Source: Anabaena sp. UHCC 0187 (GTDB taxonomy: Bacteria > Cyanobacteriota > Cyanobacteriia > Cyanobacteriales > Nostocaceae). Taken from it: 64,000 nucleotides of DNA. This document shows, piece after piece, positions 56,606 to 64,000 of the stretch. The stretch spans positions 1 to 64,000 of the forward strand of contig NZ_VILB01000007.1 of assembly GCF_009712035.1 (NCBI RefSeq), written 5' to 3'. A program made the position numbers and the translations under genes. The first letter of the stretch is position 1; each line of letters begins with the position of its first letter. Under the pieces are notes generated by a model that was not told where the DNA came from, searched no databases, and saw only the letters and a program-made list of their open reading frames with translations.

Positions 56606-57154
56606 ATGTTAACAGAACTTCAGACGAAGAAATTGACCTATTATTTTCATACACTTGACATTGATAAAAATGGTTTTTTGGAAAAGCCCGATTTTGATAA
56701 AATTGTCAATGGTGTTGCAAAAGCTTACAACGTAGCTGAAGATTCAGAAACCTACAAATATATTTACTCAACCTATGGTAAGCGCTGGGAAGCACTGGCA
56801 AAAGAGGCCGACAAAAACGCTGATAATAAAGTGACTTTAGATGAGTGGCTTGCCTATCAAGACAACGTACTGAATAATCCTGAAAGCGACTTTCTCTGGA
56901 TGAGAGTAGCAAGTATGTTTTTCAACATTCAGGATATAGATAAGGACGGTTCAATAAGTCTTGAAGAATATCAAGTCATATACCAAATTCACGGAATTGG
57001 TAATGATAGTTTAGCCGCAGAAATTTTTGCCAAGCTGGATTTCGATGGGGATGGCAAAATCATGAAAAATGACTACCTGAATCTAGTTGCTGATTTCTAC
57101 TTGAGTAACAACCCAGAAGCGCCTGGTAATTTATTTTTTGGTCTTTATGAATAA
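56606..57154 (+). CDS. EF-hand calcium-binding protein
   Basis: A 182-residue calerythrin/calmodulin-like protein with EF-hand loops at DIDKNGFLEKPDF, EADKNADNKVTLDEW, DIDKDGSISLEEY and DFDGDGKIMKNDY. Loops 1, 3 and 4 have standard D-x-D/N-x-D/N-G ligands; loop 2 (DKNADNKVTLDE) is also close to canonical. No signal peptide, so a cytoplasmic Ca2+ sensor or buffer. GGAG is 15 nt before the ATG. It follows a duplicated LysR operator. Confidence 0.93.
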   Translation: MLTELQTKKLTYYFHTLDIDKNGFLEKPDFDKIVNGVAKAYNVAEDSETYKYIYSTYGKRWEALAKEADKNADNKVTLDEWLAYQDNVLNNPESDFLWMRVASMFFNIQDIDKDGSISLEEYQVIYQIHGIGNDSLAAEIFAKLDFDGDGKIMKNDYLNLVADFYLSNNPEAPGNLFFGLYE

Positions 57155-57181
57155 GCTGAAACTTAAGGATTAAGAGCGATT

Positions 57182-57215
57182 ACCTGAGAATTTGATGACT
57201 TCATATTCTCAGGTA
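57182..57215 (+). terminator. Hairpin after the EF-hand gene
   Basis: ACCTGAGAAT and ATTCTCAGGT form a 10-bp stem about 28 nt beyond the stop. The right arm is part of a 68-bp repeat found again at 58473. Confidence 0.5.
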
Positions 57216-57272
57216 AAATCTATCTGCATTCCTGGCAATTGCCACCTAAAAAATAAATAATAAATATTCAAC
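57205..57272. repeat. 68-bp direct repeat, copy 1
   Basis: Begins ATTCTCAGGTAAAATCTA and ends AATATTCAAC. Copy 2 (58473-58540) differs by only about five substitutions. Together the copies flank the gene at 57291-58484. Confidence 0.85.
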
Positions 57273-57290
57273 AATTGAGGAGGGTTAACA

Positions 57291-58484
57291 GTGGTTTCAC
57301 TAATCAAAGGTAGTGTGGGAATCCTACCTGCTGGCGCACTGGGAGTCAGTTTTTTTTATCATCTCACCAAGGAACTGACACAAGTAGACGATGAAGTTTA
57401 TTTTCTCGAACGACAAAATTCCAGTAGTTCTCAGGGGTTGAAAAAAAGCGGAAAAATTGCGATAGCTGCGCTCGCCGAAGACATCGCTGCTAATGAAACT
57501 ATCACATATTTCCCCACAGCTAAAATCCTTAAACCTGACCTTCTTAGCTATTATAAGTTAGGTGTTTTACCAGAAATAGTCCTTATCTGTCCCAATCCCG
57601 ACCAAATTTTAAGCATCATCAGCACTGCTGTTGAATTACTCATTCTCATATCAGAACAAGAAGAACTATCACAAACAGAATTACCCTTTCCCTACCTTGT
57701 TTTATCTGCCAACGGCATTTACTTTCAACACTTCCGGCAAATATTCATTGAAAAAATCGAAGAAGCCACTCTATTTGGTCGTTTAGCTGACCTTTGGCCT
57801 GATATTATGCCTCGAATTGTCTCCCGATTTTTAAGAGGAGTCACAATTCAAACTGGTGTAAGGGAAGGTAATGAAGGTAATACAATTTACCGACCAGGAC
57901 TAAGAGGAAGAACACAAATCACTGGCGGAGATATCACCTCACGAGAACGTTGTTATGAGATTTTAGCAGGAAAAGGAGCATGGTTTGAAGTTGCTCCTAA
58001 CATTTCTCCTACCCGTATGGAATTTGATAAAGCATTAAGTAACCTCAGCACTAATTTATTGGGGCAATTAATGTCAATTGATGATGAAGGTAATTTCCAG
58101 ATTTTAACAATCAGTCAAATATTAGCAAATTCTGATCAATCCAAAATCCGTGAATTGGCTTACCATGTATTTAAAGTGGGACAAATGATTAAAGTTTATG
58201 GAAAAGATGAAAATTTCGAGGTAATTCTCGATCAATTGATGGAAACTTGTCATGCCCATGGATCTCATATTCCCTCTAATTTACAATGGATAGATACTAA
58301 AATACGTCTCTTAACTTTAGAACCGAAAATGACATCTACAGAATCTTGGCTGCTTGAACCATTAATTCGCTATGCAAAAGCCTCTGAACTGGAAGATAGT
58401 GTTAATTATTTTGAAAGTTTGAAAAATCAACTAATAGAAAAACTCACCCTGGCAAAATACAGAAATTGTCAGATTCTCAGGTAA
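57291..58484 (+). CDS. Hypothetical protein, possible Rossmann-type dehydrogenase relative
   Basis: A 397-residue protein starting at GTG with GAGGAGGG 6-7 nt upstream. The N-terminus GSVGILPAGALGVSFFYHL fits a dinucleotide-binding fold of the ketopantoate reductase or 6-phosphogluconate dehydrogenase type, but the canonical GxGxxG is modified (GILPAGALG). The C-terminal ~200 residues are helical. No catalytic Lys is assigned. Its final codons lie within a 68-bp repeat also present just before the gene, so the gene may have arrived or been duplicated as a unit. Function unknown. Confidence 0.75.
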   Translation: MVSLIKGSVGILPAGALGVSFFYHLTKELTQVDDEVYFLERQNSSSSQGLKKSGKIAIAALAEDIAANETITYFPTAKILKPDLLSYYKLGVLPEIVLICPNPDQILSIISTAVELLILISEQEELSQTELPFPYLVLSANGIYFQHFRQIFIEKIEEATLFGRLADLWPDIMPRIVSRFLRGVTIQTGVREGNEGNTIYRPGLRGRTQITGGDITSRERCYEILAGKGAWFEVAPNISPTRMEFDKALSNLSTNLLGQLMSIDDEGNFQILTISQILANSDQSKIRELAYHVFKVGQMIKVYGKDENFEVILDQLMETCHAHGSHIPSNLQWIDTKIRLLTLEPKMTSTESWLLEPLIRYAKASELEDSVNYFESLKNQLIEKLTLAKYRNCQILR

Positions 58485-58540
58485 AATCTACCTGCATTCC
58501 TGGCAATTACTACCTAAAAAATAAACAACAAATATTCAAC
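58473..58540. repeat. 68-bp direct repeat, copy 2
   Basis: Overlaps the last four codons and stop of the 57291 gene and continues into the spacer before the first TerB-like gene. Confidence 0.85.
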
Positions 58541-58565
58541 TTTTACCATTAAATGTCTACAAATC

Positions 58566-59501
58566 ATGGAACTTTTTGAATCAATTTTTAAATTTTTACT
58601 GCTGATATCAGTCGGAACTACCGCACTTATTTCTTACTTAACTATTAATAAAATGTGGCCGCGCAAACATGATCCCCTAGTGGTGGAGAGCAATTCACCA
58701 ATTGCTATGGCTGTGTGGATCTCCGTTTCCTTACCTTTTGTTATTGACAATACTTTAGAAAATGATTGGGGGGCAGTATTAACTTATTCTTTTAGGTTAA
58801 TTATGTTTATTGTCTTATTTTTAGTCTCCATTGGGTTTTGGGTGAAAGACCCTCAGCATAAAGGAGTTTGGCAAAAATTTCTGAAAGCTTTAAAACAAGA
58901 AGCAAAGGAATCAACTAACTTAATCAAAGCTGTAAACCAGCCATCGGGAAAAAAAGAATTGCTGAATATTTTATATCGTGTTGCGTGGTTAGATGATGCG
59001 CTCAACGAAAAAGAACGGCAATATATTCAAATGTTTGCTGATAGTTGGGAAATTGATCCTAGCCATCTTTTCGCTGAACCTCCACCAGAAAAGGGTATTG
59101 ATAAATTTAATAAAATCCGTGAAGAAGTAATAGTTTATTTAGCCCTTCAGCCCTCAAAAGAACAAGTTATGAGTCTTAGTGATGTAGTACAGGCACTAAT
59201 TAATATAGATGAGGAGATTACCAAGGAAGAGGAATTAATTGGAGCAGAAATATCTGGGATGCTCATTAACTATGCAAGTCAGGAAAAAACGGCTTTATAC
59301 GGGGTAATTATTCATCCCACTAATCAAAAAGAGCAAGAAAATCTTCTGGCTCTTGTACCAGAAGCGAAAGAGGAATATATCTGCGGGAATCCTGCTTTCA
59401 TCGTTGCTACTTTCCAGACCGCTACCTATGCAGAAGCTTTTAGTGAAAATTACCGAGAACAAGGCTTTTTTACGATAGTACAAACTTATAATACCCGCTG
59501 A
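58566..59501 (+). CDS. TerB-like membrane protein, copy 1
   Basis: The 311-residue protein has an N-terminal membrane region (LLLISVGTTALISYLTINKMW and RLIMFIVLFLVSIGFW) and a cytoplasmic TerB-like domain with ILYRVAWLDDALNEKERQYIQMFADSW, matching the acidic metal-binding region of tellurite-resistance TerB. A C-terminal segment (TFQTATYAEAFSENYREQGFFTIV) resembles a SPOR-like fold. The next gene is a tandem paralogue. A role in envelope stress is conceivable; substrate unknown. Confidence 0.78.
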   Translation: MELFESIFKFLLLISVGTTALISYLTINKMWPRKHDPLVVESNSPIAMAVWISVSLPFVIDNTLENDWGAVLTYSFRLIMFIVLFLVSIGFWVKDPQHKGVWQKFLKALKQEAKESTNLIKAVNQPSGKKELLNILYRVAWLDDALNEKERQYIQMFADSWEIDPSHLFAEPPPEKGIDKFNKIREEVIVYLALQPSKEQVMSLSDVVQALINIDEEITKEEELIGAEISGMLINYASQEKTALYGVIIHPTNQKEQENLLALVPEAKEEYICGNPAFIVATFQTATYAEAFSENYREQGFFTIVQTYNTR

Positions 59502-59567
59502 TAAGGAAGCAGAAAAATTAATAGCTTGTGTTTATTCGTTCATTTTATATCTAAAAAAAGGAAAAAT

Positions 59568-60506
59568 ATGGAAGTTTTGCAATCTATTTTGAAGGGAATA
59601 CTTTTAATATCAGTAGCAATTACTGCTCTTATGACTTATTTAGCTATTAATAAGATTTGGCCTCGCAAACATGAACTTACAGTGGTACAAAGTAGATCAT
59701 TACTTGCCCAAATTTTATCTATTTCTACTACCTTACCATTTCTTGTATATTATAGTATACATGGTGATATCAAGATAGCTTTAGATAACTTTATTCGGCT
59801 TTGTATGTATATTTTCTTATTTTTAGTCGCCATTGGGTTTTGGGTGAAAGACCCTCAGCATAATGGGATTTGGCAGAAATTTATCAAAGCTTTCAAACAA
59901 GAAGCAAAGGAATCAACTAACTTAATCAAAGCTCTCACCCAGCCATCGGGAAAAAAAGAATTGCTGAACATTTTATATCGCGTTGCGTGGTTGGATGATG
60001 AACTTAACGAAAAAGAACGGCAATATATTCAAATGTTTGCCGATAGTTGGGAGATTGATCCTAGCCATCTTTTCGCTGAACCTCCACCAGAAAAGGGTAT
60101 TGAGAAATTTAATAAAATCCGTGAGGAAGTAATAGTTTATTTAGCCCTTCAGCCGTCAAAAGAACAAGTTATGAGTCTTAGTGATGTAGTACAGGCACTA
60201 ATTAATATAGATGAGGAGATTACCAAGGAAGAGGAATTAATTGGAGCAGAAATATCTGGTATTCTTGGCGATTATGGCAATCAACAAAAAGCCTCTTTAT
60301 ATGGTGTAATGGTTCATCCTAATCAAGAACAGGAAAAAAGTTTTCTCGCTCTTATGCCAAACGCCAAAGAAGAATATATACTAGGCAATCGCGCTTATAT
60401 TGCCGGAATTTTCCAGACTCGTCCCTATGCAGAAGCTTTTAGTGAATATTACCGAGAACAAAAATTTTTTACGATAGTACATAAGTATGATACGAAAACA
60501 GCCTGA
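59568..60506 (+). CDS. TerB-like membrane protein, copy 2
   Basis: A 312-residue paralogue of the preceding gene with the same topology. The central ~130 residues (from KDPQH to GAEISG) are nearly identical in protein and DNA, while the membrane segment and the C-terminal ~70 residues have diverged strongly, a pattern suggesting gene conversion. Start at ATG 59568 is preferred (AAAAAGGAAAA upstream) over an earlier in-frame codon at 59526. Confidence 0.8.
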   Translation: MEVLQSILKGILLISVAITALMTYLAINKIWPRKHELTVVQSRSLLAQILSISTTLPFLVYYSIHGDIKIALDNFIRLCMYIFLFLVAIGFWVKDPQHNGIWQKFIKAFKQEAKESTNLIKALTQPSGKKELLNILYRVAWLDDELNEKERQYIQMFADSWEIDPSHLFAEPPPEKGIEKFNKIREEVIVYLALQPSKEQVMSLSDVVQALINIDEEITKEEELIGAEISGILGDYGNQQKASLYGVMVHPNQEQEKSFLALMPNAKEEYILGNRAYIAGIFQTRPYAEAFSEYYREQKFFTIVHKYDTKTA

Positions 60507-60583
60507 GTTCGATAAATAGTTTCAATTCAAAACCTATCTTGAATCTAACTGTGATCAAATATATTCACTTTTTTGCACATAAC

Positions 60584-62179
60584 ATGACTCTGAGTTTTAA
60601 CAAACCTTGGCAGATTGCCATCAGCTTATTTCTTTTCCACTTCTTAACCCAAGTTACTCCCGTATTTGCCGAACCGTTGACGCGATCAGATCAACTCCCC
60701 GATTCTGCTATTGCTGAAATGTCTACTCCCAAGGAAGTAACTAGTGTTGATCAATTTACTGATGTGCAAGTAACAGATTGGGCATTTCAAGCACTGCAAT
60801 CTTTAATTGAGCGACATAGGTGTATTACAGGTTATTCAGATAGCACTTTTCGTGGTAGCCGCGCTTTAACTCGTTATGAATTTGCAAATATTTTAAATTC
60901 TTGCTTGAATCGCGTCAACGAATTGATAGTAACTAAAGTTGCCGACGAACTAACTCAAGAGGATTTAATTGTCGTAGAAAAACTACAGAAAGAGTTCGCT
61001 CAAGAATTGACAACTTTGCGAGGAAGAGTAGACACTCTGGAAGCTGGCACTACTCAGCTAGAAGCCAATCAGTTTTCTACAACGACAAAGCTATCAGGTC
61101 AAGTCATCTTGGCAGTGAATGGAGGAGGATTTGAGGGCGATCGCATTGTCAGCGCCACAGGTGCAGAGATCACGAGAAACGACCCCAATATTACCAGCCT
61201 TTATCGTGCTGCTTTGGATTTAAACACCAGTTTTAATGGTAGCGATCGCCTAAGAATTCTGCTTGATACTGGTAGCAACGGTAGTCGTGATAACGCCGCC
61301 GGGGTTTTAGAGCCTGTATTTGGCAGTGTTTTAGACTTTTCAGTGAAACCACCCAGCGATGGCAATCTGGGCGTAGGTATGCTGTATTACACTTTCCGTC
61401 CAATTCCAGACATGACAGTTTCTGTCGGTCCTAACATTCGGACTACAGCCTATGTGGATCGCAACAGTTACGCCTCTCTCAGTTTCCGAGACTTTACCAC
61501 CCAAGCATTTATCAACAACTTTATTCTCTTTCCTATCGTTGGACTCAGGGCTGGAGCAGCATTTGATTGGAAACCTCAAGCCACACCTTTTAGCATCCGT
61601 GCTGTTTACGTAGCCGCAAATGCAGAAAATCCTAGCAATCAAGGGATCGTTAGAGGTTTATCCTCGTTTGTTCCACTGCTTTATTCTACCAATGCAGGCG
61701 CTGGTGGTTTATTCGGTGATACTTACCAAGGTATAGCTGAATTTGAATATGCTCCTTCCAAAGCCCTTGCAGTCCGTCTCCAGTACAGTGGGGGGCAGAT
61801 GTTGAGTAACCGCTTTGATGTATTTGGAGTTAATTTTGAATTAGCACTTTCAGATAAGTTGGCGGTTTTTGGTCGTTATGGCTACGGTGATTATAGTAAC
61901 ACTACCTTCGGCGATCTCAATCCTCAATATTGGATGGCAGGTGTTGGATTTCGAGACTTATTGAAGCGGGGAGCTTTAGCAGGTATTGCAGCCGGTCAAC
62001 CCTTTATTGAAGGTAATATTGGTAATGCTACTCAAACTAACTTTGAGGCATTTTATAACCTCCCGATTAATGATCATATCCGGGTGACACCTCTAATTCA
62101 AGTAATCACAAATGCGGCAAATCAGGATAATAACGGCACTATCACGACAGGGACGCTAAGAACTGTCTTTTCTTTTTAG
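60584..62179 (+). CDS. Iron-uptake porin with SLH domain
   Basis: A 531-residue outer-membrane porin of the cyanobacterial SLH/OprB type. Signal peptide (ISLFLFHFLTQVTPVFA) is followed by an SLH domain that anchors to peptidoglycan-linked polysaccharide (SVDQFTDVQVTDWAFQALQSL, ITGYSDSTFRGSRALTRYEF), a short coiled coil, and a beta-barrel ending in the aromatic residue F (TLRTVFSF). The ATG at 60584 places the signal peptide at the start; longer in-frame start at 60539 is not preferred. Such porins are implicated in uptake of iron and small solutes. Confidence 0.9.
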   Translation: MTLSFNKPWQIAISLFLFHFLTQVTPVFAEPLTRSDQLPDSAIAEMSTPKEVTSVDQFTDVQVTDWAFQALQSLIERHRCITGYSDSTFRGSRALTRYEFANILNSCLNRVNELIVTKVADELTQEDLIVVEKLQKEFAQELTTLRGRVDTLEAGTTQLEANQFSTTTKLSGQVILAVNGGGFEGDRIVSATGAEITRNDPNITSLYRAALDLNTSFNGSDRLRILLDTGSNGSRDNAAGVLEPVFGSVLDFSVKPPSDGNLGVGMLYYTFRPIPDMTVSVGPNIRTTAYVDRNSYASLSFRDFTTQAFINNFILFPIVGLRAGAAFDWKPQATPFSIRAVYVAANAENPSNQGIVRGLSSFVPLLYSTNAGAGGLFGDTYQGIAEFEYAPSKALAVRLQYSGGQMLSNRFDVFGVNFELALSDKLAVFGRYGYGDYSNTTFGDLNPQYWMAGVGFRDLLKRGALAGIAAGQPFIEGNIGNATQTNFEAFYNLPINDHIRVTPLIQVITNAANQDNNGTITTGTLRTVFSF

Positions 62180-62253
62180 CTAAATACAATTATTACTTGA
62201 GCAACATTTTTCCTCAAAGTTAAACCAGTTTTTTATTAAAACAAGGTATCACA

Positions 62254-62571
62254 ATGAAATTAGATAAGTTTACTCTCGCACAAAATATGGCTTTCCTGAT
62301 ATCTATTCCCCCGGAAAGCAATCTCGCTAAATTACTGGCTTTTTGCTTGAGTACAAAGGTTAGGGAAAATACGACAGGAACAAAAATATTGGAGATGACT
62401 TATGAGTTAATGGAAAATCCATCGAAATTACCTTATTGGACTCAAGACATTATGGGACAGGATTTAGATTACACCACAGAGGAGTGGGAAGCATTGGGAG
62501 AAATGGGTATTAAGGATGCTAATCAGTTTATGAATACTCTATGGGAAGAATTAGAAAATTTGAGTTTGTAA
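62254..62571 (+). CDS. Small conserved hypothetical protein
   Basis: A 105-residue acidic protein, MKLDKFTLAQNMAFLISIPP..., no membrane helix or cysteine motif of note. It is complete, has AACAAGGTATCACA before the ATG and lies between the porin and the globins. Not recognised. Confidence 0.7.
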   Translation: MKLDKFTLAQNMAFLISIPPESNLAKLLAFCLSTKVRENTTGTKILEMTYELMENPSKLPYWTQDIMGQDLDYTTEEWEALGEMGIKDANQFMNTLWEELENLSL

Positions 62572-62766
62572 TTGCTTTTTTCAAATCACAGAAATTTTTA
62601 GGTTACAGGGATTCTATAAAATTAACTTGCAGGAGAAATGCAAAGTAAGTTAAACTGTGAATAAGTAAAAATTCAAGGTACATAAATATTTTTTGAATAT
62701 TTCTTGAATATTTTTTAAATCACAATCTTTCCATGTGTACAAAGTTAAATTAACGAGGGAAAACTT

Positions 62767-63183
62767 ATGTCGTTAAATGTTGAAGTTTTAGAGCAAAGTT
62801 TTGAAAAAATTAAACCTCACGCTGATAAATTTGCAGCCAGTTTCTATGAAAATCTTTTTCAAGCGCACCCAGAAGTAAAACCACTGTTTACTAAAACAGA
62901 TATGAAAAAACAAGAAACAATGTTGTTAAAGGCTCTAGTTTTGGTAGTAGAAAATCTCCGCAACCCAGAGGCTTTAAGTCCAGTCCTTAACGCTCTAGGT
63001 GCTAGGCACGTTGGTTATGGGGCTATTCCCAAATATTATGAACCTGTGGGAAAAGCTCTGCTAATAACGTTTGAACAGTATCTCGCTGAAGATTGGACTC
63101 CTGAAATTAAACAAGCTTGGCTAGATGCTTATGGAGTCATTACTACTTTGATGCTCAAAGGTGCGGGACAAAAATCTGAATAG
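62767..63183 (+). CDS. Single-domain globin, copy 1
   Basis: A 138-residue globin of the flavohaemoglobin-like type. KPHADKFAASFYENLFQAHPEVKPLF and the proximal His in ALGARHVGYG are seen. The frame stops at TAG 63181, but the downstream 27 codons in the same frame (QVVEKPINLVKATTLK...) resemble the C-terminal tail of the second globin, so the TAG probably truncated a longer protein. RBS GAGGGAAAA. O2 or NO binding is expected. Confidence 0.9.
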   Translation: MSLNVEVLEQSFEKIKPHADKFAASFYENLFQAHPEVKPLFTKTDMKKQETMLLKALVLVVENLRNPEALSPVLNALGARHVGYGAIPKYYEPVGKALLITFEQYLAEDWTPEIKQAWLDAYGVITTLMLKGAGQKSE

Positions 63184-63350
63184 CAAGTTGTTGAGAAACC
63201 TATAAATTTAGTCAAGGCTACAACGTTAAAAGTTGAAACACCAGACGAACAGAAGATATCACAATAGGAGAACTCCTAAAAAGCACATTTTATAAACCTT
63301 ACCAAATAAGGATTTCAGGTTTTCAATTTAAATGTGTTTCTTTCATCTGT

Positions 63351-63373
63351 TGCGGGGGGCAAACCGCCCCCGT
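63351..63373. repeat. GC-rich hairpin between the globin genes
   Basis: TGCGGGGGGCAAACCGCCCCCG forms a strong stem. It lies in the ~300-bp spacer, which otherwise holds a duplicated promoter-proximal region. No long T run follows. Confidence 0.5.
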
Positions 63374-63483
63374 TGGAGGCTCAAATCTTGCACCTACTTC
63401 TCTGGTTTCTTAAATATATATTTTTTTAATTCGTAAATTTTTTCATGTAAGTAAAGTTAAATTAAATTAACGGAGAAAAACTT

Positions 63484-64000
63484 ATGTCCTTAAATGTTGA
63501 ACTTTTAGTGCAAAGTTTTGAAAAAGTTAAACCTTACGCTGATGAATTTGCAGCTAATTTCTACGAAAATCTTTTTCAAGCTTACCCAGAAGTGAAACCA
63601 CTGTTTACTAAAACGGAGATGAAAACCCAAGGGAAAAAATTGATCAATTCTCTGGTATTGGTAGTAGAAAATCTCCGCAACCCAGAGGCTTTATCTCCAG
63701 TTCTCAACGCTCTAGGTGCTAGACATATTAGCTATGGAGCTACTCCTAAATATTATAAACCAGTAGGTGAAGCCCTTTTAGTGACGTTTGAGCAGTATCT
63801 TGGTGAAGATTGGACTCCTGAAGTTAAAAAAGCTTGGTTAGATGCTTATAGAGATATTACTGCTTTGATGTTAAAAGGTGCAAGTCAACAATCTTCACCG
63901 CAAGTAGTTGATAAACCTGCTACTTTACCAAAACCTATCCCAACTGAAAACCCTGCAACTTTAGCGAAGTCTACAACATTAAAAACCGAAATTTCCCAAG
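63484..64000 (+). CDS. Globin, copy 2, with C-terminal extension, runs off the window
   Basis: The first ~138 residues closely match copy 1 (FEKVKPYADEFAANFYENLF; ALGARHISYGATPKYY). The open frame then continues with a Pro/Thr/Lys-rich linker (QVVDKPATLPKPIPTENPATLAKS) to the window edge, so the protein is at least 172 residues and likely a globin fused to another domain. The 3' end is outside. The ~60 bp before the ATG are also similar to those of copy 1. Confidence 0.9.
   Translation, partial: MSLNVELLVQSFEKVKPYADEFAANFYENLFQAYPEVKPLFTKTEMKTQGKKLINSLVLVVENLRNPEALSPVLNALGARHISYGATPKYYKPVGEALLVTFEQYLGEDWTPEVKKAWLDAYRDITALMLKGASQQSSPQVVDKPATLPKPIPTENPATLAKSTTLKTEISQ

Overview
The window is chromosomal DNA from a filamentous, probably heterocyst-forming cyanobacterium (Nostocales; Anabaena/Dolichospermum/Nostoc-like). 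The evidence is the overlapping psbD-psbC pair, the glpX-type FBP/SBPase, an iron-uptake porin with an SLH domain, HIP1 octamers (GCGATCGC), low GC content, and many heptameric short tandem repeats and small dispersed repeats in the spacers. The species cannot be fixed from this sequence.

Layout. 1-1.4 kb: end of psbD and all of psbC. 1.6-6.6 kb (minus): SNF2 helicase, Rpn-type nuclease and SWIM zinc-finger operon. 7-9.1 kb: pnp. 9.3-15.5 kb (minus): a chemosensory operon (CheW, MCP, CheA-REC hybrid). 15.8-21.8 kb: a decayed type V-K CRISPR-associated transposon (CAST) parked beside tRNA-Leu(UAG). Its tnsB and tnsC are broken, its left end, tniQ and cas12k are gone, but the right end and the delocalized homing crRNA remain. 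Its cargo is an intact-looking three-gene operon (HEPN protein, KGGVGR ParA/MinD-like ATPase, P-loop ATPase), the best candidate here for an undescribed, probably defensive, system. 22-27.7 kb: alr, a STAS protein, a coiled-coil protein, mgtE, pyrB. 28-30 kb: a duplicated-domain protein and a pentapeptide-repeat protein. 30-32.7 kb: a sulfide/persulfide detoxification island (TauE-type exporter, rhodanese, persulfide dioxygenase-like MBL protein) with a divergent ArsR-family regulator. 32.8-35.8 kb: hemA and glpX, separated by an IS200/IS605-like remnant with structured-RNA character. 36-40.7 kb: small conserved cyanobacterial proteins and a PRC-barrel protein.

41-46.3 kb: PEP synthase interrupted by a LAGLIDADG intein exactly at its catalytic-histidine motif, followed by a pyruvate-kinase-like gene. 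46.6-49.9 kb: a CBS-PAS hybrid histidine kinase gene split by a 187-bp ISL3-like MITE with an 8-bp target duplication. 50-52.6 kb: pfkA and a dihydroorotate-dehydrogenase-like gene. 53-57 kb: a lipid-modification-like region (sterol-desaturase-family protein, LysR regulator, SMR transporter, fatty-acid desaturase) in which a 353-bp piece carrying the lysR 5' end and its presumed operator was copied in front of an EF-hand gene. 57-64 kb: an unknown Rossmann-like protein flanked by 68-bp repeats, tandem TerB-like membrane proteins, an iron-uptake porin, and tandem globin genes, the second running off the window.

Carbon flow is a recurrent theme (ppsA, pyruvate kinase-like, pfkA, glpX). The accessory signal is concentrated in the CAST remnant and in the repeat-rich 53-64 kb part. 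Comparisons to ShCAST and other families are from memory, without alignment.
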